A DNA stretch of 64,000 nt from Paenibacillaceae bacterium GAS479. GTDB taxonomy: Bacteria > Bacillota > Bacilli > Paenibacillales > Paenibacillaceae. A model generated the notes under the pieces. The model had not been told where the DNA came from and did no database searches. It saw nothing but the letters and a program-made list of their open reading frames with translations. A program made the position numbers and the translations under genes. Below are positions 1 to 7,953 of the stretch, piece after piece (the stretch's first letter is position 1; every line of letters begins with the position of its first letter). The stretch is from the NCBI GenBank assembly GCA_900105225.1, contig LT629764.1, forward strand, positions 508,098-572,097, written 5' to 3'.

Positions 1-9
1 TCGTGTCTG

Positions 10-405
10 TCAGTTATCTTTGCGTTTGAAAACTTCAATGAATTCCTTCAGCTTTGCAGGGAGTGCCAGGCCAATCCGCGCATAGTTTTCTGTAATCGAC
101 AACAGCTCGTTGCCGGTATAAAAATAGATAGCCGCACTCATGATCGCTCTCCCGCCGCCTAGAAGCTCATCGATGCGGTGAGCAATTAATATGACGAGCA
201 AGGTCAGCCCTTTTCGAGCAATCCCCCAGGATCCGATCGTACTACTAAGTCCGCGCCCTTCTTTCAAGGATGCCGCAACTCCGGAAATATAATCCACCAT
301 CATGCATACTAAAAGCAGCGTCAGCGATTCCTGCCAAATGCCGAATGAGAAGCTTACGATCGAGCCGATTACGGCGAACAAGGATACAGCGATATTTTCC
401 TTCAC
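10..405 (-). CDS. Phage-type holin family protein (Phage_holin_4_1-like)
   Basis: A 131-residue membrane protein with three or four hydrophobic segments and a charged C-terminus (KEFIEVFKRKDN). The pattern, with VDYISGVAASLKEGRG and GIARKGLTLLVILIAHRIDELL, fits the Bacteriophage holin family 4_1 found in phages and in toxin or lysin secretion loci. Such proteins form inner-membrane pores that let endolysins out, but no endolysin is visible here, so a domesticated role is possible. I start it at the GTG at 405, which follows GAGGAGG by about 8 bases; an upstream TTG at 426 is in frame but has no ribosome site. It lies about 100 bases downstream of the germination operon on the same strand and could be co-transcribed. 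Confidence 0.7.
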   Translation of the reverse strand: MKENIAVSLFAVIGSIVSFSFGIWQESLTLLLVCMMVDYISGVAASLKEGRGLSSTIGSWGIARKGLTLLVILIAHRIDELLGGGRAIMSAAIYFYTGNELLSITENYARIGLALPAKLKEFIEVFKRKDN

Positions 406-501
406 CGCATCTGCCTCCTCTACCAATTAGGATAGAGTATCGTATGCTCTCCGAATCAGGCTTGACTGTTTGTCCGCCTGCTCTTTCAGCATCCTTAACT
501 A

Positions 502-1707
502 TTAAGTTAGATTAAATTTCCCGCTGTGGGTCAGGTCGAACTCAACCTTGATTTGCAGATCACCTTCCTGAGGCGTCCATCTCCCGCTTTGCAGCAACTG
601 TTTCCAATAGGCATTATGGTCGCGATACAACACTTCTTCCAGCAAAAATAGATCCACTTTCTCCTTGCATGCGTACTTGTAGGTGGCTTCCATCTCTTGC
701 TTAATCTTTTCTTCCACTCGCGTCTGGATTTCCTGTTCGTTTATCGGTCCGCTCAGTTCAACAACATGACCTTTAACTTTGACGGTCAGGTTAAACCGCG
801 GCTTGTCGCCGTCAACAATAGCCTCATAATGAGGAAGCGAACGCTCGATATTGACCGTTGCAGTCATCCGTTCCTCGTTATCGTTCTGGCTTTCCCCCCC
901 TCCATCCACATCCTCGGTTTCCAAAATATACTGCCTAAATCTAGGATCAATCCAGCGAAAACCGGAAGTCAGTCCGACAGGCATGAACAAGTCGAAACTT
1001 TTCCGATTAAAGGCAAATAGTCCGTCGTAATACTGAACGTTCAGTTGCTCCTCCGATTTTGTCCAATCCCCCTTGACCAGGCCAATAGACGGAAGCAGCG
1101 CTGTGAAAGCCTTCTCTTCCATATTCCGCACAAACTCCTGCATCGTAAGCGGGCGTAAATAGCTGCTTTGCTCATATTGGCCCTTGGGATTGTACATAAT
1201 GCTCAACAAATGGGAAAACCCGAAAAACGTGCTGGAGCGAAACAGCTCTTGAATCGGCTCCCGAGTTCCAAAGACGAGGCTTGTATAACGCGAAGCTCTC
1301 TGCCGGTTATTCGCATCCAAAATATCTTCCATATGGGGCAAACCCCGCTCATGGACAATCAGAACCTTCATATGCTCCAGATTAAGCACAAACTGAGCTG
1401 TCTTCTGCAAATTACCGATAGCGGTCAGCAGTGTTTTGCCCTTTGCTGTTCCAACCCAAACTTTAGGCTCGTCTGGTGTTCTGGAATCAGACTTGGCTAC
1501 GGAACTAAATTGAATAAACTGTGCGTAAACAACAAAGCTTTTGTCCACATAATCCACGCCTAATGCCGACACATACCCCTGCTCGGTCATGTCGATTTCA
1601 TCCCAGCATCCCGATAAAAGGAAGCTCATTGACAGGAGAGTCAGCACAAGTGCCAACGGCAAGCGATTCAGAGGATGTTGAAATGCAGAACGAGCATGCC
1701 TATTCAT
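502..1707 (-). CDS. Ger(x)C family spore germination lipoprotein (GerC subunit)
   Basis: C subunit of a nutrient germinant receptor, a lipoprotein on the outer face of the spore inner membrane that works with the A and B subunits. The start at 1707 has AGGGGGAGG upstream and gives a signal peptide ending in the lipobox LLSGC (Cys34), followed by WDEIDM, the hallmark N-terminus of Ger(x)C proteins. About 401 residues, the usual length. The C-terminal part (VEEKIKQEMEATYKYACKE) matches the conserved third domain of the family. The start lies inside the end of the A-subunit gene, so translation is probably coupled. An upstream in-frame extension lacks a signal sequence at its start and was rejected. 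Confidence 0.93.
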   Translation of the reverse strand: MNRHARSAFQHPLNRLPLALVLTLLSMSFLLSGCWDEIDMTEQGYVSALGVDYVDKSFVVYAQFIQFSSVAKSDSRTPDEPKVWVGTAKGKTLLTAIGNLQKTAQFVLNLEHMKVLIVHERGLPHMEDILDANNRQRASRYTSLVFGTREPIQELFRSSTFFGFSHLLSIMYNPKGQYEQSSYLRPLTMQEFVRNMEEKAFTALLPSIGLVKGDWTKSEEQLNVQYYDGLFAFNRKSFDLFMPVGLTSGFRWIDPRFRQYILETEDVDGGGESQNDNEERMTATVNIERSLPHYEAIVDGDKPRFNLTVKVKGHVVELSGPINEQEIQTRVEEKIKQEMEATYKYACKEKVDLFLLEEVLYRDHNAYWKQLLQSGRWTPQEGDLQIKVEFDLTHSGKFNLT

Positions 1708-3220
1708 GGCTTTTGCCTCCCCCTTGCAAACGCCGCTTTTTCCATGGAAGCTGCAGGAAGCTCTGGAGCATGTTTTTGATATCAAAATTCGCTAGTGGAG
1801 CCATATACGACTGACCGAATGTTTCTAGCGAGCAAACATGCACAACAATAGCGAACATGCTGATGAAAAAACCGAACATGCCCAGCACGGAGGAAGCGGT
1901 GAGCACGAAATAGCGCAGCACGGAAACCGTTCCGTTCAGCGTCTGGTTGACCAGCGCAAACGTCGAAACCGCTGTAACCGCAGCAACAACGAGCATTGTT
2001 GGGGAAGTCAGACCAGCGTCAATAGCCGCATTGCCGACAATTAAGCCGCCAACGACGGATACTGTCTGGCCAACGGCCCTCGGCAGTCGTACCCCCGCCT
2101 CGCGGAACAGCTCAAACATCGTCAGCATAAGAAACATTTCCATCGTCGTAGACAGAGGAAGTCCATTGCGGGAGGTGGAGACGGTCGCGAGCAGGGTGAA
2201 CGGAATCTGATCCGTATTAAACGAACATAAGGCGATCCAGAAACCCGGAGCGAAGACGCTCATAAATAGACCTAAAAAGCGCAGAATCCGCTCCAAGGAC
2301 ACGTAGAAAAACGGCATATGCAGATCTTCCGGCGACTTGACTAGAAATGAAAGATTAGCGGGAGCAATAATGACAGCCGGGTTACCGTCCACAAGGATGA
2401 CGATCCTGCCCGACATCAAGGAAGAAGCGGCAAAATCCGGACGGCCGCTATAGTGGACCAGCGGAAAAATACTGCTTTTCACGTCCGAGATGAGCGATTC
2501 GATCTGAGTGCTGCTCTCGACGGACACTACCGTGGAGCGAACGTCACTCAGCCTTTCCCTAGCCATGTTGACGGTTTCTTCATCGGCCAAGCTGGCCATG
2601 AATAACAGCGCAACTTGAGTTTTGGACTGGGAACCGAGCGTCATAAGCTCAATCTGCAAATCTGGCGTTTTGAGCCTGCGCCTCACAAGGCTTATATTTT
2701 GCTGAACATTTTCCACAAAGCCGTCTCGCGGGCCCTTGAGCGATACTTCCATAACAGACTCATCCGGCTGCCGAACCGGCATGCTAGCTATATCTGAAAG
2801 GTATATCCGCTCTCCATCCTCTTCTCCGACCAAAATCAGCACGGCGCCACTGAACAACGACTCGTATAAATTCCCGCCATCGTCGACAGGCTCAAAATGA
2901 AGCAGCTCGGTATCCCAGCCTTCCTCCAAACGACTGCCGTTTTTGCGCAGCTCGCGCAACACCGATAGCTGAAATAGAGTTGAATCGATCAAGTTCGGAC
3001 AGTAAAGGAGCGTGACGAGTGTATCCGGTTTGCCTGCCAGTACGAGCCTGGATTCCAACACCTCCACGTCATTGCAGCCTTTCAGCTCATTCACGATTGT
3101 AGCCCGGTTCCAATTCACGTTTTTTTGGGCTGTACTGCTATCGGGCGACTCCTCTCCAGGTCCGCGCGAGCGCCCGTTTTGCAGAGTGGAGTGGCCGCTC
3201 TGGTTTCCTTTTTGCGTCAT
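1700..3220 (-). CDS. GerA family spore germination protein (A subunit)
   Basis: Integral membrane A subunit of a germinant receptor, 506 residues. A hydrophilic N-terminal half of about 300 residues (Ser- and Gln-rich start, NWNRATIVNELKGCNDVEV) is followed by membrane segments containing conserved GerA stretches such as LPLSTTMEMFLMLTMFELFREAGVRLPRA (quoted in part: EMFLMLTMFELFREAGVRLP) and VGGLIVGNAAIDAGLTSP. The protein takes part in sensing small nutrients and triggering release of ions and dipicolinate. AAGGAGGAGG precedes the ATG, lying in the end of the B-subunit gene, which is one base away. The gene order is B-A-C rather than the common A-B-C or A-C-B. Confidence 0.94.
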   Translation of the reverse strand: MTQKGNQSGHSTLQNGRSRGPGEESPDSSTAQKNVNWNRATIVNELKGCNDVEVLESRLVLAGKPDTLVTLLYCPNLIDSTLFQLSVLRELRKNGSRLEEGWDTELLHFEPVDDGGNLYESLFSGAVLILVGEEDGERIYLSDIASMPVRQPDESVMEVSLKGPRDGFVENVQQNISLVRRRLKTPDLQIELMTLGSQSKTQVALLFMASLADEETVNMARERLSDVRSTVVSVESSTQIESLISDVKSSIFPLVHYSGRPDFAASSLMSGRIVILVDGNPAVIIAPANLSFLVKSPEDLHMPFFYVSLERILRFLGLFMSVFAPGFWIALCSFNTDQIPFTLLATVSTSRNGLPLSTTMEMFLMLTMFELFREAGVRLPRAVGQTVSVVGGLIVGNAAIDAGLTSPTMLVVAAVTAVSTFALVNQTLNGTVSVLRYFVLTASSVLGMFGFFISMFAIVVHVCSLETFGQSYMAPLANFDIKNMLQSFLQLPWKKRRLQGGGKSHE

Positions 3221-3221
3221 G

Positions 3222-4334
3222 CTAGCCCTCCTCCTTCAAAACAGGAATTCTCTCCGTTCTGTCACGCAAGGAGAGCACTGCGGCCAGCCACCCCGCCAAA
3301 CTTACGATCAATATAAGCGCGCCAGATACATAGAAATAAACGCTCATCAGAGCACGATAGGAAATCATGTGATTCGTCACAATCTGCGCAAGCACTGTCA
3401 GAACGGCCAGCGTCACCCACCCGTACACTGCCATGCCTTTGGGCTTGCGGACTCCGAGCAGTTCCTTAACCAAATAGAGGCTGAGCGCGATTCGCACCAT
3501 CGATCCGGATAACCATTGATATATCGCAAAGAAATCAAGATGCTCCACATATTTGCCGATCTGCACAAGCCTCCATTGCGAGTAGGCAGGATAGCGCATT
3601 TTAGTTGCTTCCGTCGGACCAAACTGAACAATTGCCCCCATCAGCGGTCCCATTGAGAGCAAAACCAGAATAAACATCAGCAGAATGAGCTGCCAGTAAG
3701 TAAATTTCTTCTTAATATGATGCTGGTAGAGGACCAACACAAAAATTTCTACCATGGAGCAGGCTGCCAGCAAAGCACCTGAAACAACCGGCGAGTAGCC
3801 ATTTTCCAGAAAAGGCTTCAAGTAATCATAGTCCTTATGCGGCATATTCGCCGACATGACAAAATCGCCGAGAATGACGACAAAGGGCAGCAAAATGCCA
3901 GACGTGAATGCAATAGTTCGCAAGCCCTTTTTGACGGCAAACAGCGACACACCAAGTAAAGCCAGGGCGAGGGCATAACTAGGGGTATAAGGAAGGTAGG
4001 TCGTTTGGGACCAGGAGATGGAATCAATTAACGCAGTAAAGGCTATGCCCAGCAAAATGATAAGCATAGGCAATTTGATGAGCCATGCGCCCGCCCTTCC
4101 GAGCTTCCGCTCGACCATCGTCCAGAAGGGTTCCTTCAGCCGTTTCAACGTGCCATAGAGGGGAAAGCTGATCCAGAGGATTCCGATCAGGCAGGTTAAC
4201 AGCGGACTCAACCAGCTGTCCCTTCCGGCCACATTCAAGATGACAGGAACAATCAAAACATGGTTCACCAGCCCGACAGATAAAATCAGCATGAATACGG
4301 CAGGAAGCCTGCCGAAGGAGGACTTTGAATTCAC
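3222..4334 (-). CDS. GerB family spore germination permease (B subunit)
   Basis: About 370 residues with ten hydrophobic segments, matching the Spore_permease (GerB, APC-type) family that carries germinant specificity. Family-typical stretches are VEHLDFFAIYQWLSGSMVRIALSLY and the early FMLILSVGLVNHVLIVPVIL region (both cited only as landmarks). I use the GTG at 4334, which has AGAGGTG six bases upstream; a GTG at 4343 overlaps that ribosome site and is unlikely to be used. First gene of the germination operon: the A and C genes follow with one-base spacing and an overlap. I found no convincing sigma-G promoter upstream, although forespore expression would be expected for the family. Confidence 0.92.
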   Translation of the reverse strand: MNSKSSFGRLPAVFMLILSVGLVNHVLIVPVILNVAGRDSWLSPLLTCLIGILWISFPLYGTLKRLKEPFWTMVERKLGRAGAWLIKLPMLIILLGIAFTALIDSISWSQTTYLPYTPSYALALALLGVSLFAVKKGLRTIAFTSGILLPFVVILGDFVMSANMPHKDYDYLKPFLENGYSPVVSGALLAACSMVEIFVLVLYQHHIKKKFTYWQLILLMFILVLLSMGPLMGAIVQFGPTEATKMRYPAYSQWRLVQIGKYVEHLDFFAIYQWLSGSMVRIALSLYLVKELLGVRKPKGMAVYGWVTLAVLTVLAQIVTNHMISYRALMSVYFYVSGALILIVSLAGWLAAVLSLRDRTERIPVLKEEG

Positions 4335-4489
4335 AGGGCTCACCTCTTTCGAGCTTAGAATATCCCTGCACCGGAAGCATTATCCAATCCAATGCCAAAA
4401 AGTAAATACAAATAGAGCCAACCAGACAACGCTGGATGACCCTATTTTGCATAAACATATTTTATCGCTCTGCTACTTTCCGCTGTCGA

Positions 4490-5245
4490 TTATTCCGCGT
4501 AAATCATTTTTCGGGTCATGCCGCCGTCAACCGTAATGTTCTGACCGGTTACAAAATCGTTGGCCGCATCGGTCAAGTAGAAGCAGGCCCGGGATATATC
4601 GTCCGGTTTTCCGACTCTTCCCGCCGGATGCTGCTCATGTTCCTCTTGACTAAGCGAGCCGGTATCGCCGGTTGCGATCCAGCCTGGGCTGACGGAGTTG
4701 ACGCGAATGCCGTAAGGAGCAAGCGACATCGCCATCGCGTGGGTCAGTGCGATCATTCCACCTTTAGAAGCGGCATACGCCTCCGAATTGGGCTCAGACA
4801 TGAAAGCCCGGGTCGAGGCAATATTAACGATCCTGCCCCGGATACCACGCTCCTTCATCCCCGTTGCCGCCTCACGGCTACAGAGGAAAGCTCCTCTCAG
4901 GTTTGTGTTCAGTACTTGGTCCCATTCCTCCACCTTCAGCTCCCAGAGCGACTTGAAGGGGCTGATGCCGGCATTGTTGATCAGCACGCTGGCTTCACCA
5001 TGCTCTTCACGTACACGTTTGAAAAGTTCTTGTATGTCTTCTGGGCGGCTCAGGTCGATTTCATATGGATACGCTTCTCCGCCTGCTTTGCGGATAAGCT
5101 CAAGCGTCTGGGCCAACCCTTCTATGCTGACGTCGGCGAGAATCACTTTGTCTCCCTTGCCCGCATAGGCCAGCGCCAATCCTCTGCCGATACCGGACCC
5201 GGCTCCTGTAATAACAACAATTTCTTTGCTTGTTGCAGTATCCAT
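4490..5245 (-). CDS. SDR family oxidoreductase
   Basis: Classical short-chain dehydrogenase of 251 residues, soluble and cytoplasmic. The Rossmann motif TGAGSGIG is at residues 13-20, the NNAG motif at 90-93, and the catalytic Ser144, Tyr157 and Lys161 (YAASKGG). The C-terminal ITVDGGMT is typical of glucose-1-dehydrogenase or 3-oxoacyl-ACP-reductase-like members that reduce or oxidise an alcohol using NAD(P). The substrate cannot be read from the sequence. It is monocistronic by appearance, with the germination operon about 150 bases downstream on the same strand. Confidence 0.9.
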   Translation of the reverse strand: MDTATSKEIVVITGAGSGIGRGLALAYAGKGDKVILADVSIEGLAQTLELIRKAGGEAYPYEIDLSRPEDIQELFKRVREEHGEASVLINNAGISPFKSLWELKVEEWDQVLNTNLRGAFLCSREAATGMKERGIRGRIVNIASTRAFMSEPNSEAYAASKGGMIALTHAMAMSLAPYGIRVNSVSPGWIATGDTGSLSQEEHEQHPAGRVGKPDDISRACFYLTDAANDFVTGQNITVDGGMTRKMIYAE

Positions 5246-5352
5246 TCTAATTAATGTCCTCGCTTTCTCACCATATGTCTTGCTAAAGACAATTGGGGAA
5301 TTATTATTCTACCCTATACCCTATGTAGAACGTACTTCAACCTCATAAAGAG

Positions 5353-5394
5353 CAAAAGCAGCTCGTCGCCTCGTCACGCGGGCTTCGAACTGCT
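5353..5394 (-). terminator. Probable rho-independent terminator of the 48-residue gene
   Basis: On the minus strand AGCAGTTCG and CGAGCTGCT can pair (8 of 9), followed by TTTTGC. It lies about 55 bases past the stop of the small gene. The T-tract is short, so the call is moderate. Confidence 0.45.
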
Positions 5395-5448
5395 CCTTCA
5401 AGACTTGCCTAGATTATGTTTCAATATGCTACAGGCTGTACCTAATCG

Positions 5449-5595
5449 CTAACCTGTTGAAGGGCTGTTCGGCACATGTCCCTTTTGGTTCCGGTTCTCA
5501 TTGGTGCTCGCCGCTGTGCGATTTTCTGCTTCCTTGGATCGCTGTGCCATGCCCGCTTGTTTATGTTCGAAGGAGTGTTTACCGCCCTTTGCCAT
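5449..5595 (-). CDS. Small very hydrophilic 48-residue protein, minor-SASP-like
   Basis: An ATG with GGAGGTGAG eight bases upstream opens a 48-codon frame ending in TAG. The product begins MAKGGKHSFEHKQAGMAQRS and ends VPNSPSTG. It has no hydrophobic stretch and is rich in Lys, Asn, Gln, Ser and His. Size and composition resemble minor small acid-soluble spore proteins such as SspN, SspO and SspP, but I cannot align it to a named family, so the function is open. The strong ribosome site, the hairpin downstream and good codon usage argue that it is real. A longer overlapping frame in another phase (5442-5681) is its shadow. Confidence 0.6.
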   Translation of the reverse strand: MAKGGKHSFEHKQAGMAQRSKEAENRTAASTNENRNQKGHVPNSPSTG

Positions 5596-5813
5596 ATTCC
5601 GCTCACCTCCATGCGCTTCCGCGAATTGCCGCCGACCTTACCGTCGGCTTGGCTGAGAAACAGCCCCGTTAGCTTGTCCATTCGGCTGCCTCTCCATCAG
5701 GCGCAGATGGGGTCTGGTTTCCCTTTTGCCAATAATCCCGTAAAATGAAAGCAGCAGCACCAAGAAACTTACCATCCATTCCTAATCTATAGTTGGAGAA
5801 AGGACGCCTGATC

Positions 5814-7001
5814 ATGATCATTAAACCGAGAACACGCGGCTTCATCTGCACGACGGCTCACCCGGAGGGTTGCGCCAAACAAGTCCAGGAGCAGATCGAT
5901 TACATACAAGCCCAACCCAAATGGCATGGACCAAAAAGAGCCCTCATCCTTGGCGCATCTACGGGATACGGCCTGTCGGCCCGCATCGCTCTCGCCTTCG
6001 GCGCTGGAGCATCGACGATAGGTGTCTTCCGTCCCGGCAGCGCGACGGAGAAGCGGACCGCTTCTGCCGGCTGGTACAATTCCGCTGCTTTTGAGCGCAA
6101 AGCAGCCGATGCCGGCTTAAAATCGCTTAGCGTCACCGGCGATGCCTTCACTGACGAGACTAAAGACCGCGTTATCGGGGCGATTCTCGAAGAGCTCGGC
6201 CAGGTTGATCTGGTCGTCTATAGCGTGGCTGCTCCCCGCCGCGTCGACCCGGACACCGGCGAGACGTACAATTCGGTACTCAAGCCGATTGGAGCTCCTT
6301 ATACGAACAAAACCGTCAACTTCCACTCCGGCGAAGTAAGCGACATCACGCTTGAACCCGCGGAAGGCGATGATATCGCTCAGACGGTGGCCGTCATGGG
6401 CGGAGCCGACTGGAAACGCTGGATGACGCGTCTGCAAGAAGCTGGCGTACTTGCCGAAGGAGCGGTTACTATCGCTTATTCGTATATCGGTTCCTCAATT
6501 ACGCAAGCCATTTACCGCGAAGGAACGATTGGCCAGGCAAAGGATGACTTGGAGGATACCGCGCTGCAGCTTCAGCAACAGCTGTCCCCGCTCGGTGGAC
6601 GGGCTTATGTCACCGTTAGCAAAGCGCTTGTGACACAGTCCAGCTCAGCTATTCCCGTTGTTCCGCTCTATGTATCGGCTCTTTACAAGGCCATGAAAGA
6701 AAAAGGACTGCATGAAAACACGATTCAGCAATCACAGCGTCTTTTTGAAAAGCTGTACCTGGAAACCGGAACCCCGATCGACGAAAAGGGCCGCATCCGC
6801 ATCGATGATTGGGAGCTTCGCGATGATGTGCAGCAAGAAGTCGCTCGCATCTGGAGCGAGGTTAACACCGATAACATCGAGAGCTTGACCGACTTGGAAG
6901 GCTACCGCAAGGAATTTTTCCAGCTGTTCGGTTTTGAGACGAGCGGTGTCGACTACGAGCGGGATACCGATCCTCAGGTTGAAATCCCTACGGCACGTTA
7001 A
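5814..7001 (+). CDS. fabV: Trans-2-enoyl-CoA/ACP reductase FabV
   Basis: Enoyl reductase of type II fatty acid synthesis (or trans-2-enoyl-CoA reductase), reducing the enoyl double bond with NAD(P)H; a triclosan-resistant alternative to FabI. The start MIIKPRTRGF is the family N-terminus and has GGAGAAAGGA ten bases upstream, so the ATG at 5814 is preferred over a start at 5793. The cofactor motif GASTGYG is at residues 47-53, and the FabV signature Tyr-X8-Lys is at Tyr234 and Lys243 (YREGTIGQAK). Length 395 residues, as in the family. Followed by a strong terminator, so probably monocistronic. Confidence 0.95.
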   Translation: MIIKPRTRGFICTTAHPEGCAKQVQEQIDYIQAQPKWHGPKRALILGASTGYGLSARIALAFGAGASTIGVFRPGSATEKRTASAGWYNSAAFERKAADAGLKSLSVTGDAFTDETKDRVIGAILEELGQVDLVVYSVAAPRRVDPDTGETYNSVLKPIGAPYTNKTVNFHSGEVSDITLEPAEGDDIAQTVAVMGGADWKRWMTRLQEAGVLAEGAVTIAYSYIGSSITQAIYREGTIGQAKDDLEDTALQLQQQLSPLGGRAYVTVSKALVTQSSSAIPVVPLYVSALYKAMKEKGLHENTIQQSQRLFEKLYLETGTPIDEKGRIRIDDWELRDDVQQEVARIWSEVNTDNIESLTDLEGYRKEFFQLFGFETSGVDYERDTDPQVEIPTAR

Positions 7002-7055
7002 ACCAGGTAAACCTACATTGTGCTGAGTTTTGAATATATAACGTTTAAAGTGCAC

Positions 7056-7110
7056 AAGGGGCCGTCCCATACGTCATGAAAATGACTATGGGCGGCCTTT
7101 TCTTTGTTTT
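7056..7110 (+). terminator. Rho-independent terminator of fabV
   Basis: AAGGGGCCGTCCCAT and ATGGGCGGCCTTTT form a long GC-rich stem, followed by TCTTTGTTTTT. It lies 55 bases past the fabV stop. Confidence 0.8.
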
Positions 7111-7193
7111 TACAAACAAAAAGAAGCCGTTCGCATGGTTGTTTACATGAGTTCATTATAGGAATGCCTATGCACACAATTCACTCACAAATA

Positions 7194-7222
7194 TTGACAA
7201 TAAAACTTGGCAAGCATACACT
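7194..7222 (+). promoter_or_regulatory. Possible sigma-A promoter with repeated TTGGCA elements
   Basis: TTGACA (7194-7199), a 17-base spacer, then TACACT (7217-7222). The 15-mer AATAAAACTTGGCAA occurs at 7199-7213 and again at 7234-7248; the second copy forms the dyad TGCCAA-6-TTGGCA at 7230-7247. The first copy fills the spacer and the second lies just past the expected transcription start, as a repressor operator pair would. Confidence 0.4.
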
Positions 7223-7314
7223 AAGAGCATGCCAATAAAACTTGGCAAATATTCCAGGTTCAAATCTTTCTGTTTTGATTGCCTCGATCCTTTGATTTGA
7301 AAAACGGTTGCTAC

Positions 7315-7328
7315 TTAGGTACCTCTAA
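7315..7328. promoter_or_regulatory. TTAGGTACCTCTAA dyad, left copy
   Basis: Imperfect palindrome sharing ten bases with the perfect palindrome at 7606. The two copies bracket the four phased repeats. Operator role inferred only. Confidence 0.3.
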
Positions 7329-7393
7329 ATTGAGCTAGGGCGCACTATTCGGATGACCAAGTCAGTCTAGTATTGATGTGGTCATGCACAATT

Positions 7394-7569
7394 TGTATGA
7401 TTTCTCACTCAACATGCATTCGGGCCGTGCTGATATTTTGGATATTGTTCGATAAATCACTCAAAATGGCTGGGCATAGGCGACGAAAGCTGGGCTTTGT
7501 ATGTTTTATCACACAAAGTGTTGAAAAGAAGGCGGCTTTACACCGAATTTTATACGATAAATCGTACAA
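7394..7569 (+). repeat. Four imperfect 19-bp dyads at 52, 52 and 53 bp spacing
   Basis: Copies begin at 7394, 7446, 7498 and 7551. The shared core is TGTAYGATAAATCACTCAA-like (for example TGTTCGATAAATCACTCAA at 7446). The copy at 7551 holds the clean dyad TACGAT-AA-ATCGTA. The 33-34 base intervals between copies are unrelated to each other. The spacing is not a multiple of three, so this is not a protein repeat, but it equals five turns of B-DNA. Tandem protein-binding sites on one face of the helix are the likeliest reading. Confidence 0.5.
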
Positions 7570-7605
7570 GCGCAGGATTATTCGAACGTTTTTCATTTAC
7601 CTATA

Positions 7606-7617
7606 TTAGGTACCTAA
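7606..7617 (+). promoter_or_regulatory. Perfect palindrome TTAGGTACCTAA next to a possible -10
   Basis: The 12-bp palindrome overlaps the last two bases of TATATT (7602-7607), which lies about 45 bases before the start codon at 7653 and could be a -10 element. The -35 region is weak, so the promoter may need an activator bound at the phased dyads, whose last copy ends at 7569. Confidence 0.35.
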
Positions 7618-7652
7618 GTAGTACCGGAAAACGAGATATGGAGGGACTTATT

Positions 7653-7829
7653 ATGTCAAAAGAAATCAGATTTGAAGTAGAAAGTATGACAGCTAAAGGT
7701 GCAACAATGGCTAATGTCATTACGGATAAAGAAACAGGGGTACAATATCTGTTGGCTATTTACCCCAATGTAGGTTCAGGACTTACCGTATTGGTTGACC
7801 AGGATGGAAAACCTCTATTAAAAAAATAA
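7653..7829 (+). CDS. Small DUF6440-like protein
   Basis: 58 residues, beginning MSKEIRFEVESMTAKGATMA and containing ITDKETGVQYLL, GSGLTVLVDQDGKPL. The pattern of a short beta-rich domain with DKETGV-YL and a final L-D-x-x-GKP matches what I know as DUF6440, a small family of unknown function common in Firmicutes and often near mobile DNA. The ATG at 7653 has GAGGGAC about eight bases upstream; earlier in-frame starts run into the control region. Its 3' flank is occupied by an IS element starting 33 bases after the stop, which may have displaced the original terminator. Confidence 0.6.
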   Translation: MSKEIRFEVESMTAKGATMANVITDKETGVQYLLAIYPNVGSGLTVLVDQDGKPLLKK

Positions 7830-7953
7830 TCGGCAAAAAAGAGACTGTTGGAGAAAACACATGGGGCTGTCTCAAAAGTAGTTTGGCTCACTAGATAAAC
7901 GGCTCGCCTAATCAATGAGACTTTCAAAAAAACGAAATGACGGTGCGAAGGAG

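Larger units (their letters stand above)
7111..7652. other. Non-coding stretch with a promoter, repeated motifs and phased dyads
   Basis: About 540 bases between the fabV terminator and the DUF6440-like gene carry no convincing coding frame on either strand; the two frames of 60-80 codons across 7373-7609 lack ribosome sites and family features. The stretch is AT-rich and repeat-laden. It holds a possible promoter with two TTGGCA elements, a TTAGGTACCT element at each side (7315 and 7606) and four spaced imperfect dyads between them. It looks like an elaborate control region for the gene starting at 7653. Confidence 0.55.

Noticed and set aside
10-405. Prophage
   Set aside because: A holin-like gene alone, with no other phage genes up to the window edge, does not support one.
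5442-5681. 79-codon frame over the small hydrophilic gene
   Set aside because: It is out of phase with the frame that has the ribosome site.
7315-7324. FapR operator controlling fabV
   Set aside because: TTAGGTACCT only partly fits the FapR consensus and lies downstream of the fabV terminator.
7394-7569. CRISPR array
   Set aside because: Four 19-bp units with 33-34 base intervals look CRISPR-like, but the units differ from each other at many positions, are too short, and no cas genes are near.
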